Source: Novosphingobium sp. UBA6722 (GTDB taxonomy: Bacteria > Pseudomonadota > Alphaproteobacteria > Sphingomonadales > Sphingomonadaceae). Taken from it: DNA of 12,800 nt. Positions 6,125 through 12,800 of this stretch are shown piece by piece. The position numbers were made by a program, and so were the translations under genes. The notes under the pieces are model-generated. The model searched no databases and was not told the origin of the DNA. It was given only the letters and a program-made list of their open reading frames with translations. Every line of letters starts with the position of its first letter. Within the stretch, counting starts at the first letter, position 1. The stretch lies in assembly GCA_002454125.1 (NCBI GenBank), contig DKII01000137.1, positions 1 to 12,800 on the forward strand, written 5' to 3'.

Positions 6125-6985
6125 GTGCTGTCACTAGCGCTTGCCGCCGCGGCCGGTTCGGAGCCGATCCACTGGCTGGACCTGGGATTGAAGCCTTACC
6201 TGTTTGAGATCGGCTCGTTTCAGTTGCGCTGGTACAGTCTGGCCTATCTGGCCGGGATCCTGATCGGCTATTGGCAGATCGGCAAGATGATCAAGGCGCC
6301 CGGCGCCCCGATGGCGCAGCGGCACCTCGATGATCTGTTCTTCTATTGCACGCTCGGCATCATCCTGGGCGGACGGCTTGGCTACGCCACCTTCTACGCG
6401 CCCGAGTTGTGGTCCCATCCGCTTGACCTGCTCAAGCTGTGGAACGGGGGCATGAGCTTCCACGGCGGGCTCGTCGGCACGGCAGTGGCGATGGCCTGGG
6501 TGGCCTGGCGCGGCGGCCTCAGCTTCCTGCGGGTGGCCGATTATGTCTGCGTGGTCGTGCCGTTCGGCATGTTCTTCGGCCGCCTCGCCAATTTCGTGAA
6601 TGGTGAGCTGTGGGGCCGCGTGGCCGAAAGCCCGATCGCCTGGGCGATGGTCTTCCCCGATGCCGGGCCCTATGCCCGCCACCCCAGCCAGCTCTACCAG
6701 GCGGGTCTTGAAGGGCTGGCGATGATCATCGTCATGCTGCTGCTGTTCTGGAAGACCAACGCGCGCTTCCGCCCCGGCCTGCTCGGTTCGGTCTTTGCCG
6801 TGGGCCTTGGCCTGTGCCGGTTCGTCGCCGAATACTTCCGCGAGCCCGATGCGCAGCTCAGTGAATTCGCGCTGCGCACCGGCCTGTCGATGGGCCAGTG
6901 GCTGACGATCCCGCTGGTGGTGGTTGGCCTGATCTTCCTGGTCCGGGCGCTGGTCCGGCCGCCGCTGGGCAGCGCCAAGGCCTGA
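6125..6985 (+). CDS. lgt: Prolipoprotein diacylglyceryl transferase Lgt
   Basis: Lgt is an inner-membrane enzyme that moves diacylglyceryl from phosphatidylglycerol to the lipobox cysteine of prolipoproteins, the first step of lipoprotein maturation. The 286-residue protein has several hydrophobic segments and the family landmarks: RWYSLAY (35-41), GGMSFHGGL (108-116) with the conserved histidine H113, the Lgt signature GRLANFVNGELWGR (152-165), RHPSQLYQA (185-193) and FREPDAQ (238-244). The start is GTG 6125, supported by AGGGAG 8 bases upstream. It is followed after 3 bases by the COG1565 methyltransferase gene, an arrangement I know from other alphaproteobacteria. The 5'-nucleotidase gene at 9598-11349 encodes a lipobox and is a likely Lgt substrate. 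Confidence 0.97.
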   Translation: MLSLALAAAAGSEPIHWLDLGLKPYLFEIGSFQLRWYSLAYLAGILIGYWQIGKMIKAPGAPMAQRHLDDLFFYCTLGIILGGRLGYATFYAPELWSHPLDLLKLWNGGMSFHGGLVGTAVAMAWVAWRGGLSFLRVADYVCVVVPFGMFFGRLANFVNGELWGRVAESPIAWAMVFPDAGPYARHPSQLYQAGLEGLAMIIVMLLLFWKTNARFRPGLLGSVFAVGLGLCRFVAEYFREPDAQLSEFALRTGLSMGQWLTIPLVVVGLIFLVRALVRPPLGSAKA

Positions 6986-6988
6986 AGC

Positions 6989-8050
6989 ATGAGCGAGACA
7001 GCGGGGGATAGCCTGGCGGCGATCTTCCGCCGCCTGATCGCCAGCACCGGGCCGATCAGCCTGATGCACTACATGGGCGAGGCGAACGCCCGCTATTATG
7101 CCAGCCGCGATCCGCTGGGCGCTGCGGGCGATTTCGTCACTTCACCCGAAATCAGCCAGATGTTCGGCGAGCTGATCGGGCTGTGGCTGGCCGATATGTG
7201 GATCAACGCCGGGCGCGACGAGACGGTTCACTACGTCGAGCTTGGCCCCGGCCGCGGCACCCTGGCGCGCGATGCACTGCGGGCCGCCAAGCGCTATGGG
7301 CTGGAGCCATCGATCCACCTGGTCGAAGCCTCGACCGCGCTGCGCGATGTCCAGCTCGCCACGGTGCCGGGCGCGCAGTGGCACCACGATCTCTCGACCA
7401 TTCCGGCCTATGGCCCGATCCTGCTTGTTGCCAACGAGTTCCTCGATGCCTTGCCGGTGCGCCAACTGGTCAAGACGGCGGATGGCTGGCGCGAGCGGAT
7501 GGTTGTGCCAGATGGGGAGCGCTTCGTCTGCGTGGCCGGGCCGCAGCCAATGGACCCGGCCGTGCCCGAGGCGCGCCGCGATGCGCCCGAAGGCACGATC
7601 TATGAGTTGTGCCCCGGGGCCGCGGCGACCGTCTATGAAGTGGCCGGCCGGCTGAAGGACCAGGGCGGCGCGGCGCTGTTCATCGACTATGGCCACGATG
7701 CCCCGCGCGATGGCTCCACCCTGCAGGCCGTGCGCGCGCACCTCAAGGTCGATCCCTTCGTCAATCCGGGCGAGGCCGACCTGACCGCCCATGTCGATTT
7801 CGCCGCGCTCGCCCCGATCGCGGAATCGCGCGGGGTGCGCTGGATCGGCACCGTGCCGCAGGGCCGCTGGCTGCGCGAGCTGGGGATCGAGGCGCGGACC
7901 GAGGCGCTTTCCGCCGCCGCCCCGCAGCACGCCGCCGCGCTGCAGGTCGCGCGTGACCGGCTGATCAGCGAGGGACAGATGGGCCTGCTGTTCAAGGTCA
8001 TGGGTCTGGCCGGCCCTGGCTGGCCTGGCGGAGCGGGATTCACGGGCTGA
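6989..8050 (+). CDS. SAM-dependent methyltransferase, MidA/NDUFAF7 family (COG1565)
   Basis: The mitochondrial homologue NDUFAF7 methylates an arginine of a complex I subunit. The bacterial role is less certain but may also concern NADH dehydrogenase assembly. Motifs in the 353-residue protein: N-terminal FRRLIASTGPISLMHYM (13-29), DFVTSPEISQMFGE (48-61), the SAM-binding glycine loop VELGPGRGTL (83-92), ANEFLDALPVRQL (148-160) and FIDYGH (231-236). All are typical of the family. The start ATG at 6989 lies 3 bases after the lgt stop, so the pair is probably translated from one message. In many relatives a pgeF gene follows; here 91 bases without a gene and then an acyltransferase follow instead. 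The tail GLAGPGWPGGAGFTG is proline/glycine-rich but plausible. Confidence 0.92.
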   Translation: MSETAGDSLAAIFRRLIASTGPISLMHYMGEANARYYASRDPLGAAGDFVTSPEISQMFGELIGLWLADMWINAGRDETVHYVELGPGRGTLARDALRAAKRYGLEPSIHLVEASTALRDVQLATVPGAQWHHDLSTIPAYGPILLVANEFLDALPVRQLVKTADGWRERMVVPDGERFVCVAGPQPMDPAVPEARRDAPEGTIYELCPGAAATVYEVAGRLKDQGGAALFIDYGHDAPRDGSTLQAVRAHLKVDPFVNPGEADLTAHVDFAALAPIAESRGVRWIGTVPQGRWLRELGIEARTEALSAAAPQHAAALQVARDRLISEGQMGLLFKVMGLAGPGWPGGAGFTG

Positions 8051-8141
8051 GGCCAGAGGAGTTAAACCGGGCCGCCCTGCAATCGGTTCCTGTGGACTGA
8101 CCTAATGGACAGGTAGACCGAGGCAGCAATTTGGGCAGAAC

Positions 8142-8804
8142 GTGGCTGGAATGATCGAACGACGTCCGACCCTGCTCTCCCGGATCACCCAGGCGGTGGT
8201 GCTATGGCTCTATCGCTGGAAGGGCTGGACCATCACCGGCGAACGGCCCACCGCGCGCAAGTTCGTGATCACCGGTGCGCCGCATACCACCAACTGGGAC
8301 TTCATCTTCTTCATCGGCACGATCCACCAGCTGGGGTTGAAGCCCAGCTTTGTCGGCAAGCTCAGCCTGTTCCGCGGACCGCTCAAGCGCTTCATGTATG
8401 ACATGGGCGGCCTGCCGGTTGACCGGTCAAAGCGGAACAACAATTACGTTGAGGAAACCGCCGCGCACTTCGATCGGGCCGAGGATCTGGCACTGGTGGT
8501 CGCTCCGGAAGGGACGCGCGGCAGCGATGGAACCTGGCGCAGCGGCTTCTATCATATCGCGCTGAAGGCCGGGGTGCCGATCGTGCCGGCCTGGGTCAAC
8601 CATGCGACGATGAAGGGCGGGATCGGCCCGGCGATCATGCCGACCGGTGATTATGCGGCCGATCTGGCCAAGATCGCCGCCTTCTATCGTTCGGTCATGC
8701 CCGATTGCCTGTGGTTCGAGCGGCTTGCCGCCTCGGCCGCGGCGCTGAAGGAAGCGGCGGCGGAAAGCCTGCCGGGAGGTCTGAAAGGGAAAGCCCATGG
8801 GTGA
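8142..8804 (+). CDS. Lysophospholipid acyltransferase-like protein (PlsC superfamily)
   Basis: The superfamily transfers acyl chains to lysophospholipids or glycerol-phosphate at the membrane. The 220-residue protein shows the HX4D catalytic pair as HTTNWD (H48, D53), a substrate-binding block GGLPVDRSK (89-97), APEGTRG (121-127) equivalent to the EGTR motif, and VPIVPAW (145-151). The acyl acceptor is unknown. Two starts are possible: GTG 8142 (220 aa) or ATG 8151 (217 aa). Neither has a strong Shine-Dalgarno. The gene overlaps the following DUF1295 gene by 8 bases, pointing to translational coupling. The 91 bases upstream contain no gene I can support. Confidence 0.88.
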   Translation: MAGMIERRPTLLSRITQAVVLWLYRWKGWTITGERPTARKFVITGAPHTTNWDFIFFIGTIHQLGLKPSFVGKLSLFRGPLKRFMYDMGGLPVDRSKRNNNYVEETAAHFDRAEDLALVVAPEGTRGSDGTWRSGFYHIALKAGVPIVPAWVNHATMKGGIGPAIMPTGDYAADLAKIAAFYRSVMPDCLWFERLAASAAALKEAAAESLPGGLKGKAHG

Positions 8805-9591
8805 AGCCATGCTGATCAATGCCGTGATTGCCGCCGTGCTGTTGCTGGCGGCCTGGCAAGTTGCCGTGCGGATCAAGGATGTCTCGTTCATCGACGCGAT
8901 CTGGGGTGGCGGCATGGCTGTGCTGGCGGTGGCCAGCTGGTTGCAGCTGGGCGAACCCGGACAGCGCGCGCACCTGATCGCGGCCATGGCGGCGCTGTGG
9001 GGGCTGCGGCTGTTCTGGCACCTCTACACCCGCTGGCGCGGCCACGGGGAGGACGTGCGCTATGCCCGGATGCTGGGCAAGGCCAAGGAGCAGGGCCGCT
9101 TTGCCCAGGCCGCGCTGACCAAGGTCTTCGGCCCGCAGGCCTTCCTGCTGTACCTGACCTGCCTGCCGGCTCAGCTTGGTGTTATGGCCAGCGGCGCGCC
9201 GGCGCCGCTCGGGCCGCTGGCCCTGGCTGGTGCCGCGCTGTGGCTGCTTGGCATGGTGTTCGAAGTGGTTGGCGATGCGCAACTGACGGCCTTCCGCAAC
9301 GATCCGGCGAGCAAGGGCAAGGTGCTCGACACCGGGCTGTGGCGCTATACTCGCCACCCCAACTATTTCGGCGATACCTGCGTCTGGTGGGGGATCTGGC
9401 TGGCGGCTGCCGACGCCGGGATGTGGGTGGCGCTGGCCAGCCTGCCGGGGCCGCTGTTCCTGACTTTCACGCTGACCAAGTGGTCGGGCAAGCCGCTGCT
9501 GGAAAAGGGCCTCAACAAGACCCGCCCCGGCTATGCCGAATACGTAAAGCGGACTTCAGGTTTCATTCCCTGGCCGCCCAAAGCGGACTGA
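8797..9591 (+). CDS. DUF1295 membrane protein (steroid 5-alpha-reductase-like/isoprenylcysteine methyltransferase-like fold)
   Basis: This 264-residue integral membrane protein has about six hydrophobic segments and the DUF1295 hallmark DTGLWRYTRHPNYFGD (178-193), followed by a WWGIWL segment. It also has KPLLEKGLNKTRPGYAEY (232-249) near the C-terminus. The fold is shared with steroid 5-alpha-reductases and membrane methyltransferases, but the substrate of DUF1295 proteins is not established. The start ATG 8797 has AAGGGA (8785-8790) 6 bases upstream and overlaps the acyltransferase stop (8802-8804). Coupling to an acyltransferase suggests a lipid-related task; that is inference. It converges with the nucleotidase gene with only 6 bases between stops and no visible terminator. 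Confidence 0.88.
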   Translation: MGEAMLINAVIAAVLLLAAWQVAVRIKDVSFIDAIWGGGMAVLAVASWLQLGEPGQRAHLIAAMAALWGLRLFWHLYTRWRGHGEDVRYARMLGKAKEQGRFAQAALTKVFGPQAFLLYLTCLPAQLGVMASGAPAPLGPLALAGAALWLLGMVFEVVGDAQLTAFRNDPASKGKVLDTGLWRYTRHPNYFGDTCVWWGIWLAAADAGMWVALASLPGPLFLTFTLTKWSGKPLLEKGLNKTRPGYAEYVKRTSGFIPWPPKAD

Positions 9592-9597
9592 CCGGGC

Positions 9598-11349
9598 CTA
9601 ACGCGGGGTAACGTCGCGGGCCCGGTCGTCCACCGACACGGCGCGCGGCGGGATCGCCTGGAGCCAGGCTTCGAGCGCCGCCAGGTCGGAGATTCCCATC
9701 ACCCGATCGGTCCCCTTGGCCAGCTCGCTATAGGTGTCCCCGCCATAGGCCAGGAAGTCGCTCGTGGTGACGCGATAGTTCGCCGCATCGTCGATCGGCT
9801 TGCCATCGAGCGTGATCGAAACGATCCGGCTGCCGACCGGCCGTGACAGGTCATAGCTATAGGCAAACCCGCGCGAGGGGCTGAGCACCTGGTTCGGCCC
9901 GATCCCGTCAAAGTTCTGCTCCAGCAAGCGGCGGAGCTGCGCCCCGGTCAGCGTCTGGGTCAGCAGCGTGTTGTTGAACGGCTGGACCTTGTAGATATCG
10001 CCAAAGGTCAGCTGGCCGTTCTCGCCGGGCGCCAGCCGCCACGGCGCGCGGATGCCGAAGGGGTTCATGAAGGCAATCTGGGCCCCGGCCCCGGCAGTCG
10101 CCGCCAGCTGGGCATCGGCGATCAGCAGGCCAAGCGTGCCCCCGGTGCTCGAGCCATCGCCGCCGCGCGTCGCCTCGCCCGCGATCCGGCCGGCCGGGCG
10201 CAGTGCAAATTCGCGCGCGGCTGCGGCGTATTTCGCGACATAGTCGGCAATGCCGGCGCGCGCCGTAAAGCGCGGGAAGCGGTCGGTTACGGCCGAGACG
10301 CGGCCCGGTGCGGGGGTATAGGTCTCGCTCTGGACGATGACATTGCGGGCTGAGCGGCCCACCACCCGGCTGGCGCGCGGATCGATCTCCAGGCTGATCT
10401 CGGTCACCAGCGTGCCGAACACGCCCGCGCTGGTCATCAGCACCGGCTGGGCCGGGTTCTTGCCGGGCCATTCGCAGATATAGGCCCAGTGGGTGTGGCC
10501 CGAGACGACCACGTCGACCCCGTCGAGCTGGTTCACGATCTCACCCAGCGGTCCGCTCGCGCCTTCGCAGCCCTGCGGGTTGGGGGTGCCCTTGGTCCGC
10601 ACGCCTTCGTGGATCACCACGACGATGGCATCGGCTCCGGCGGCGCGCAGGCGCGGGACAGCGGCGTTGATCGTCGCCGCTTCGTCGGCAAAGGTCAGGC
10701 CCTTGATCCCCTCGGGCGAGACCAGCTCACCGGTCCCTTCCAGTGTCAGCCCGATCAGACCCACGTCAACCTTGCTGCGGCCGCTGCCAAAACTGCGGAT
10801 CGCCGTGCCGGGAAACAGGGTGGAACCATCGGCCTTGAGCGTATTGGCCGCGAGGAACCTGAACTTCGCGCCCTTGAACGGCTCAACCTGGCAGGGCTTC
10901 CTCGCGGTGTGCTGCACGCAGCCGCCGTTCTGCATCCGCAGCAGCTCGTCCTGGCCGCGGTCGAACTCGTGATTGCCGGCCGCGTTGAAGTCCAGCCCGA
11001 TGCGGTTCATCACCTCGATCGTCGGCTCGTCGAGAAACAGCGACGAGGCGAGCTGCGAGGCGCTGATCAGATCCCCCGCGCTGATCACCAGGTGGCTGGG
11101 GTGCTGCGCCCGCAGGCTGTCGATCGCGCTGGCCAGATAGGCCGCGCCGCCAGCTGGAACCGGCATCGCCTCGCCCTTGTCGTCGGGCACGAAGACCGAC
11201 TGGCGCGGCATTTCCAGCGCGCCGTGAAAATCATTGATCGCCAGCAGGCCGACCTTGACCGTCGGGGCCGGAGCGCCGGCCCCCTGCGGCGTGGCGCAGG
11301 CCGCGATCAGGGGCAGCAGGGTGAGCGGCAGAAAGCGAAGATTCGACAT
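9598..11349 (-). CDS. Lipoprotein bifunctional metallophosphatase/5'-nucleotidase (UshA-like)
   Basis: The 583-residue protein is a two-domain nucleotidase predicted to act outside the cytoplasmic membrane, dephosphorylating nucleotides for salvage. A lipoprotein signal ends LLPLIAAC, with the lipid-bearing cysteine at C18. The N-terminal metallophosphoesterase domain has the dinuclear metal ligands in NDFHG (D40, H42), GDLIS (D93), GNHEFD (N126, H127), HEGV (H247) and GHTH (H285, H287). The C-terminal 5'-nucleotidase domain (about 385-570) includes FMNPFGIRAPW, YKVQPFNNTLLT and TSDFLAYGGDTY. Several extra cysteines (such as C144, C153, C261, C292) suit an exported, disulfide-bonded protein. 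The start ATG 11349 has AGGACAGGG just upstream. It is divergent from the TetR-family gene, which may regulate it. Confidence 0.93.
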   Translation of the reverse strand: MSNLRFLPLTLLPLIAACATPQGAGAPAPTVKVGLLAINDFHGALEMPRQSVFVPDDKGEAMPVPAGGAAYLASAIDSLRAQHPSHLVISAGDLISASQLASSLFLDEPTIEVMNRIGLDFNAAGNHEFDRGQDELLRMQNGGCVQHTARKPCQVEPFKGAKFRFLAANTLKADGSTLFPGTAIRSFGSGRSKVDVGLIGLTLEGTGELVSPEGIKGLTFADEAATINAAVPRLRAAGADAIVVVIHEGVRTKGTPNPQGCEGASGPLGEIVNQLDGVDVVVSGHTHWAYICEWPGKNPAQPVLMTSAGVFGTLVTEISLEIDPRASRVVGRSARNVIVQSETYTPAPGRVSAVTDRFPRFTARAGIADYVAKYAAAAREFALRPAGRIAGEATRGGDGSSTGGTLGLLIADAQLAATAGAGAQIAFMNPFGIRAPWRLAPGENGQLTFGDIYKVQPFNNTLLTQTLTGAQLRRLLEQNFDGIGPNQVLSPSRGFAYSYDLSRPVGSRIVSITLDGKPIDDAANYRVTTSDFLAYGGDTYSELAKGTDRVMGISDLAALEAWLQAIPPRAVSVDDRARDVTPR

Positions 11350-11474
11350 GGCCCTGTCCTAGCCGATGCAGCGATGACAACAAGCTGTGCGTATTATGCA
11401 ATTAAGACAGTTTCTTGAAAAATCGCCGCCACCTTTCTATATTGCGAGTCATAACCCCTGGGGAGAATAGCGCG
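11350..11474. promoter_or_regulatory. Divergent promoter region between the nucleotidase and TetR genes
   Basis: On the plus strand TTGAAA (11415-11420) and TATATT (11438-11443) are exactly 17 bases apart, a near-consensus sigma-70 promoter that would start transcription around 11450, about 25 bases before the TetR ATG. On the minus strand the same hexamer region reads TTTCAA (11420-11415), followed after 16 bases by CATAAT (11398-11393), a weaker candidate for the nucleotidase gene. If both are used they overlap at the -35, so a repressor bound here would control both genes. A partly palindromic TGCGTATTATGCA (11388-11400) is a possible operator. Only the plus-strand promoter is strong. Confidence 0.6.
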
Positions 11475-12110
11475 ATGGCGCGGCCGCAAACGGACCTTGA
11501 AGCCGGACGGGAACAGTTGCTCGATATCGCCACGGCGATGATCGAAGAGCGCGGCAATGCGGCGCTCACCATGACCGAACTGGCCGCACTGGCCGGGATG
11601 TCGCCGGCCAATCTCTATCGCTACTTCGAGAACAAGGAAGCGGTGATCGAGGCGATTGCCGGGCGCTGGTTTGCCCCCAAGGTGGCGATCATGGAGGAAG
11701 TGGTCGCCAGCGAGCTGCCGCCGCGCCGCAAGATGTACGAATTCTATGCTCGCCGTTTCACCCTGATCCGCAGCATGTGGGAACGCGATCCGGTGCTGTT
11801 CCAGACCTATTGCGACGTTGGCGAAGAGCACTTTGAAGTGGTGCGTAGCTATGTCGACCTGGGTGATCACTATCTGGGCGAGATCGTGGCCGAAGCCATG
11901 TCCGAAGGCCATTTCGCCGGGCTGGAAATCGACGATGCGATCAGCCTGATCAACCAGATGGTCGCGCCCTATGTGAACATCGGCCTGATGGCGATGGTCA
12001 TGCCCAAGCTGAGCGAGGCCAAGCTGGCGCGAATCGTCGATGCGATCTTCGATGGACTCTCGGCGGTGGACCGCGGGGCGAGCGCAGTCAGCGGCCTGCG
12101 CGCGGCGTAA
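11475..12110 (+). CDS. TetR/AcrR-family transcriptional regulator
   Basis: TetR-family proteins are dimeric, ligand-responsive DNA-binding regulators, usually repressors. The 211-residue protein from ATG 11475 has the N-terminal three-helix domain with LTMTELAALAGMSPANLYRY (about 30-49) and FENKEAVIEAI. Its alpha-helical ligand-binding C-terminal half is rich in acidic residues and contains GEEHFEVVRSYVDLGDHYL. The start was chosen because GGGGAG (11459-11464) lies 10 bases upstream and a sigma-70 promoter sits just before it. A longer frame from TTG 11415 would have to translate the promoter itself. The ligand is unknown. The divergent nucleotidase gene, itself and the downstream thioesterase are the obvious candidate targets. 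Confidence 0.92.
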   Translation: MARPQTDLEAGREQLLDIATAMIEERGNAALTMTELAALAGMSPANLYRYFENKEAVIEAIAGRWFAPKVAIMEEVVASELPPRRKMYEFYARRFTLIRSMWERDPVLFQTYCDVGEEHFEVVRSYVDLGDHYLGEIVAEAMSEGHFAGLEIDDAISLINQMVAPYVNIGLMAMVMPKLSEAKLARIVDAIFDGLSAVDRGASAVSGLRAA

Positions 12111-12125
12111 AGCGCGCGGCGGGCG

Positions 12126-12168
12126 ACGATCCGCCATCTGGCCTACTGGTCAAGCCGCCGCGGATCGT
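12126..12168 (+). terminator. Possible stem-loop downstream of the TetR gene
   Basis: ACGATCCGC (12126-12134) and GCGGATCGT (12160-12168) form a perfect 9-bp inverted repeat around a 25-base spacer, followed by TTACTT. It lies 15 bases after the TetR stop and 14 bases before the thioesterase start. The long loop and weak T-tract make a terminator uncertain. An operator for a dimeric regulator is equally possible. Confidence 0.3.
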
Positions 12169-12182
12169 TTACTTACAACGGT

Positions 12183-12593
12183 GTGAGCAACACCCTTACC
12201 CACGACTTCGCGATTGCGGTCGAGCCCCAGGACATCGATTTCATGGGGCATGTGAACAATGCCCGCTACCTCAACTGGGTGCAGGAGGCCGTGCTCGATC
12301 ACTGGCGCGCCTTCGCCCCGCCGCACGCGGTCGCCGCGCACCTGTGGGTGGCGCTGAAGCATGAGATTACCTATCGCCGCCCGACCTTGCTGGGTGACGA
12401 AGTGATCGCCACGGTTCTGCTCGAAAAGGTCCAGGGCGCGCGCGCCTTCTATGAAACCGTAATCCGCCGCGGCGAAGAAGTGCTGGCCGAGGTCAAATCG
12501 AGCTGGTGCTGCATCGACGCCGAAACGCTCCGCCCCGCGCGCCTGGCGCGGGATGTGATCGCCAAGTTCTTCCCGGTGACCGAAGCCGCCTAG
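12183..12593 (+). CDS. Acyl-CoA thioesterase, 4HBT hotdog fold (YbgC/FadM type)
   Basis: Members hydrolyse acyl-CoA or acyl-carrier thioesters as small cytoplasmic multimers. The 136-residue protein has the hallmark DIDFMGHVNNARYLNW (17-32), in which D19 is the expected catalytic aspartate and GHVNN the following loop. It also has HEITYRRPTLLGDEV (60-74), typical of the central hotdog strands. The length fits the family. The proposed start is GTG 12183; no clear Shine-Dalgarno is visible in the preceding ACTTACAACG, so the start is the weakest part of the call. The acyl specificity is unknown. It converges with gyrB with 6 bases between stop codons. Confidence 0.9.
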   Translation: MSNTLTHDFAIAVEPQDIDFMGHVNNARYLNWVQEAVLDHWRAFAPPHAVAAHLWVALKHEITYRRPTLLGDEVIATVLLEKVQGARAFYETVIRRGEEVLAEVKSSWCCIDAETLRPARLARDVIAKFFPVTEAA

Positions 12594-12599
12594 CGCGGA

Positions 12600-12800
12600 C
12601 TACACATCCAGGTTCGCGACGTTCAGCGCGTTTTCCTGGATAAAGTCGCGGCGCGGTTCGACCACGTCGCCCATCAGGCGGGTGAAGATCTCGTCGGTCA
12701 CGTCAGCATCCTCGACCTTGACCTGCAGCAGGCTGCGGTTGTCCGGATCGAGCGTGGTCTCCCACAGCTGCTCAGCGTTCATTTCGCCCAGGCCCTTGTA
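12600..12800 (-). CDS. gyrB: DNA gyrase subunit B, C-terminal end (partial, continues past window)
   Basis: GyrB is the ATPase and TOPRIM subunit of DNA gyrase, which introduces negative supercoils. The 66 visible residues begin YKGLGEMNAEQLWETT, the conserved motif of the GyrB C-terminal region. They continue through LDPDNRSLLQVKVEDA and LMGDVVEPRRDFIQENAL and end VANLDV before TAG (12602-12600). The MGDxVEPRR..FI..NAL ending is typical of GyrB and separates it from ParE. The in-frame methionine 6 codons after the window edge is internal, not a start. The rest of the gene lies to the right. Confidence 0.96.
   Translation of the reverse strand, partial: YKGLGEMNAEQLWETTLDPDNRSLLQVKVEDADVTDEIFTRLMGDVVEPRRDFIQENALNVANLDV

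Noticed and set aside
5952..6134. Minus-strand open frame of 60 codons between the ligase and lgt
   Set aside because: It begins inside lgt and runs into the ligase start, has no Shine-Dalgarno, and its sequence is not recognisable. The space is better explained as a divergent promoter region.
6134..7069. Minus-strand open frame of 311 codons opposite lgt
   Set aside because: It is the shadow of lgt and of the start of the methyltransferase gene, with a His/Gln/Asp-rich composition typical of antisense reading of GC-rich genes.
10489..11418. Plus-strand open frame of 309 codons opposite the nucleotidase
   Set aside because: It is antisense to a gene with all metallophosphoesterase motifs and has no initiation signal or domain.
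11415..11474. Longer TetR start at TTG 11415
   Set aside because: The TTG is part of the -35 hexamer of a near-consensus promoter, while ATG 11475 has GGGGAG upstream and fits the family's N-terminus.

Overview
The window is GC-rich, densely packed bacterial DNA. It most likely comes from an alphaproteobacterium of the Sphingomonadales. The reasons are inferential: the gene set (glnD with two ACT domains, lgt followed by a COG1565 methyltransferase, gyrB), the strong G/C preference at third codon positions, and a secreted protein carrying an ITVTGQR segment of the kind common after signal peptides in sphingomonads. Most of the window is ordinary core chromosome. One short stretch, about 2.83-4.35 kb, looks acquired.

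Layout: the last 28 codons of an unidentified plus-strand gene meet glnD (minus) so tightly that their stop codons overlap in one CTAG. Upstream of glnD lies an insertion of about 1.35 kb. It carries a 312-aa secreted protein gene and, upstream of that, a tiny ORF with a strong ribosome binding site and a signal peptide that is interrupted by a one-base frame shift in a run of seven G/C bases. The insertion is bounded by an 88-bp direct repeat (85/88 identical, 75 bp perfect). The repeat is the 3' end of the next gene, an acyl-CoA-synthetase-like AMP ligase (minus). The ligase therefore keeps an intact 3' end, and an orphan copy of that end sits against the glnD start. Removing 1,441 bp between the repeats would put the ligase stop and a glnD start into a 4-base TTGA overlap, probably the ancestral arrangement.

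A divergent intergenic region then leads to a plus-strand run: lgt (prolipoprotein diacylglyceryl transferase), a MidA/NDUFAF7-type methyltransferase, a lysophospholipid-acyltransferase-like protein and a DUF1295 membrane protein. The last two overlap by 8 bases. This is mostly an envelope and lipid cluster. Convergent to it is a predicted lipoprotein 5'-nucleotidase/metallophosphatase, whose lipobox makes it a likely Lgt substrate. It is divergent from a TetR-family regulator that has a near-consensus sigma-70 promoter. A hotdog-fold thioesterase and the C-terminal end of gyrB (minus, running off the window) close the region.

The insertion is the part most worth a second look. It combines a long att-like direct repeat without any recombinase, a short secreted-peptide ORF out of frame by one base, and two mutually exclusive hairpins placed between that ORF and the 312-aa gene. 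No transposase, CRISPR array, tRNA or rRNA was seen.
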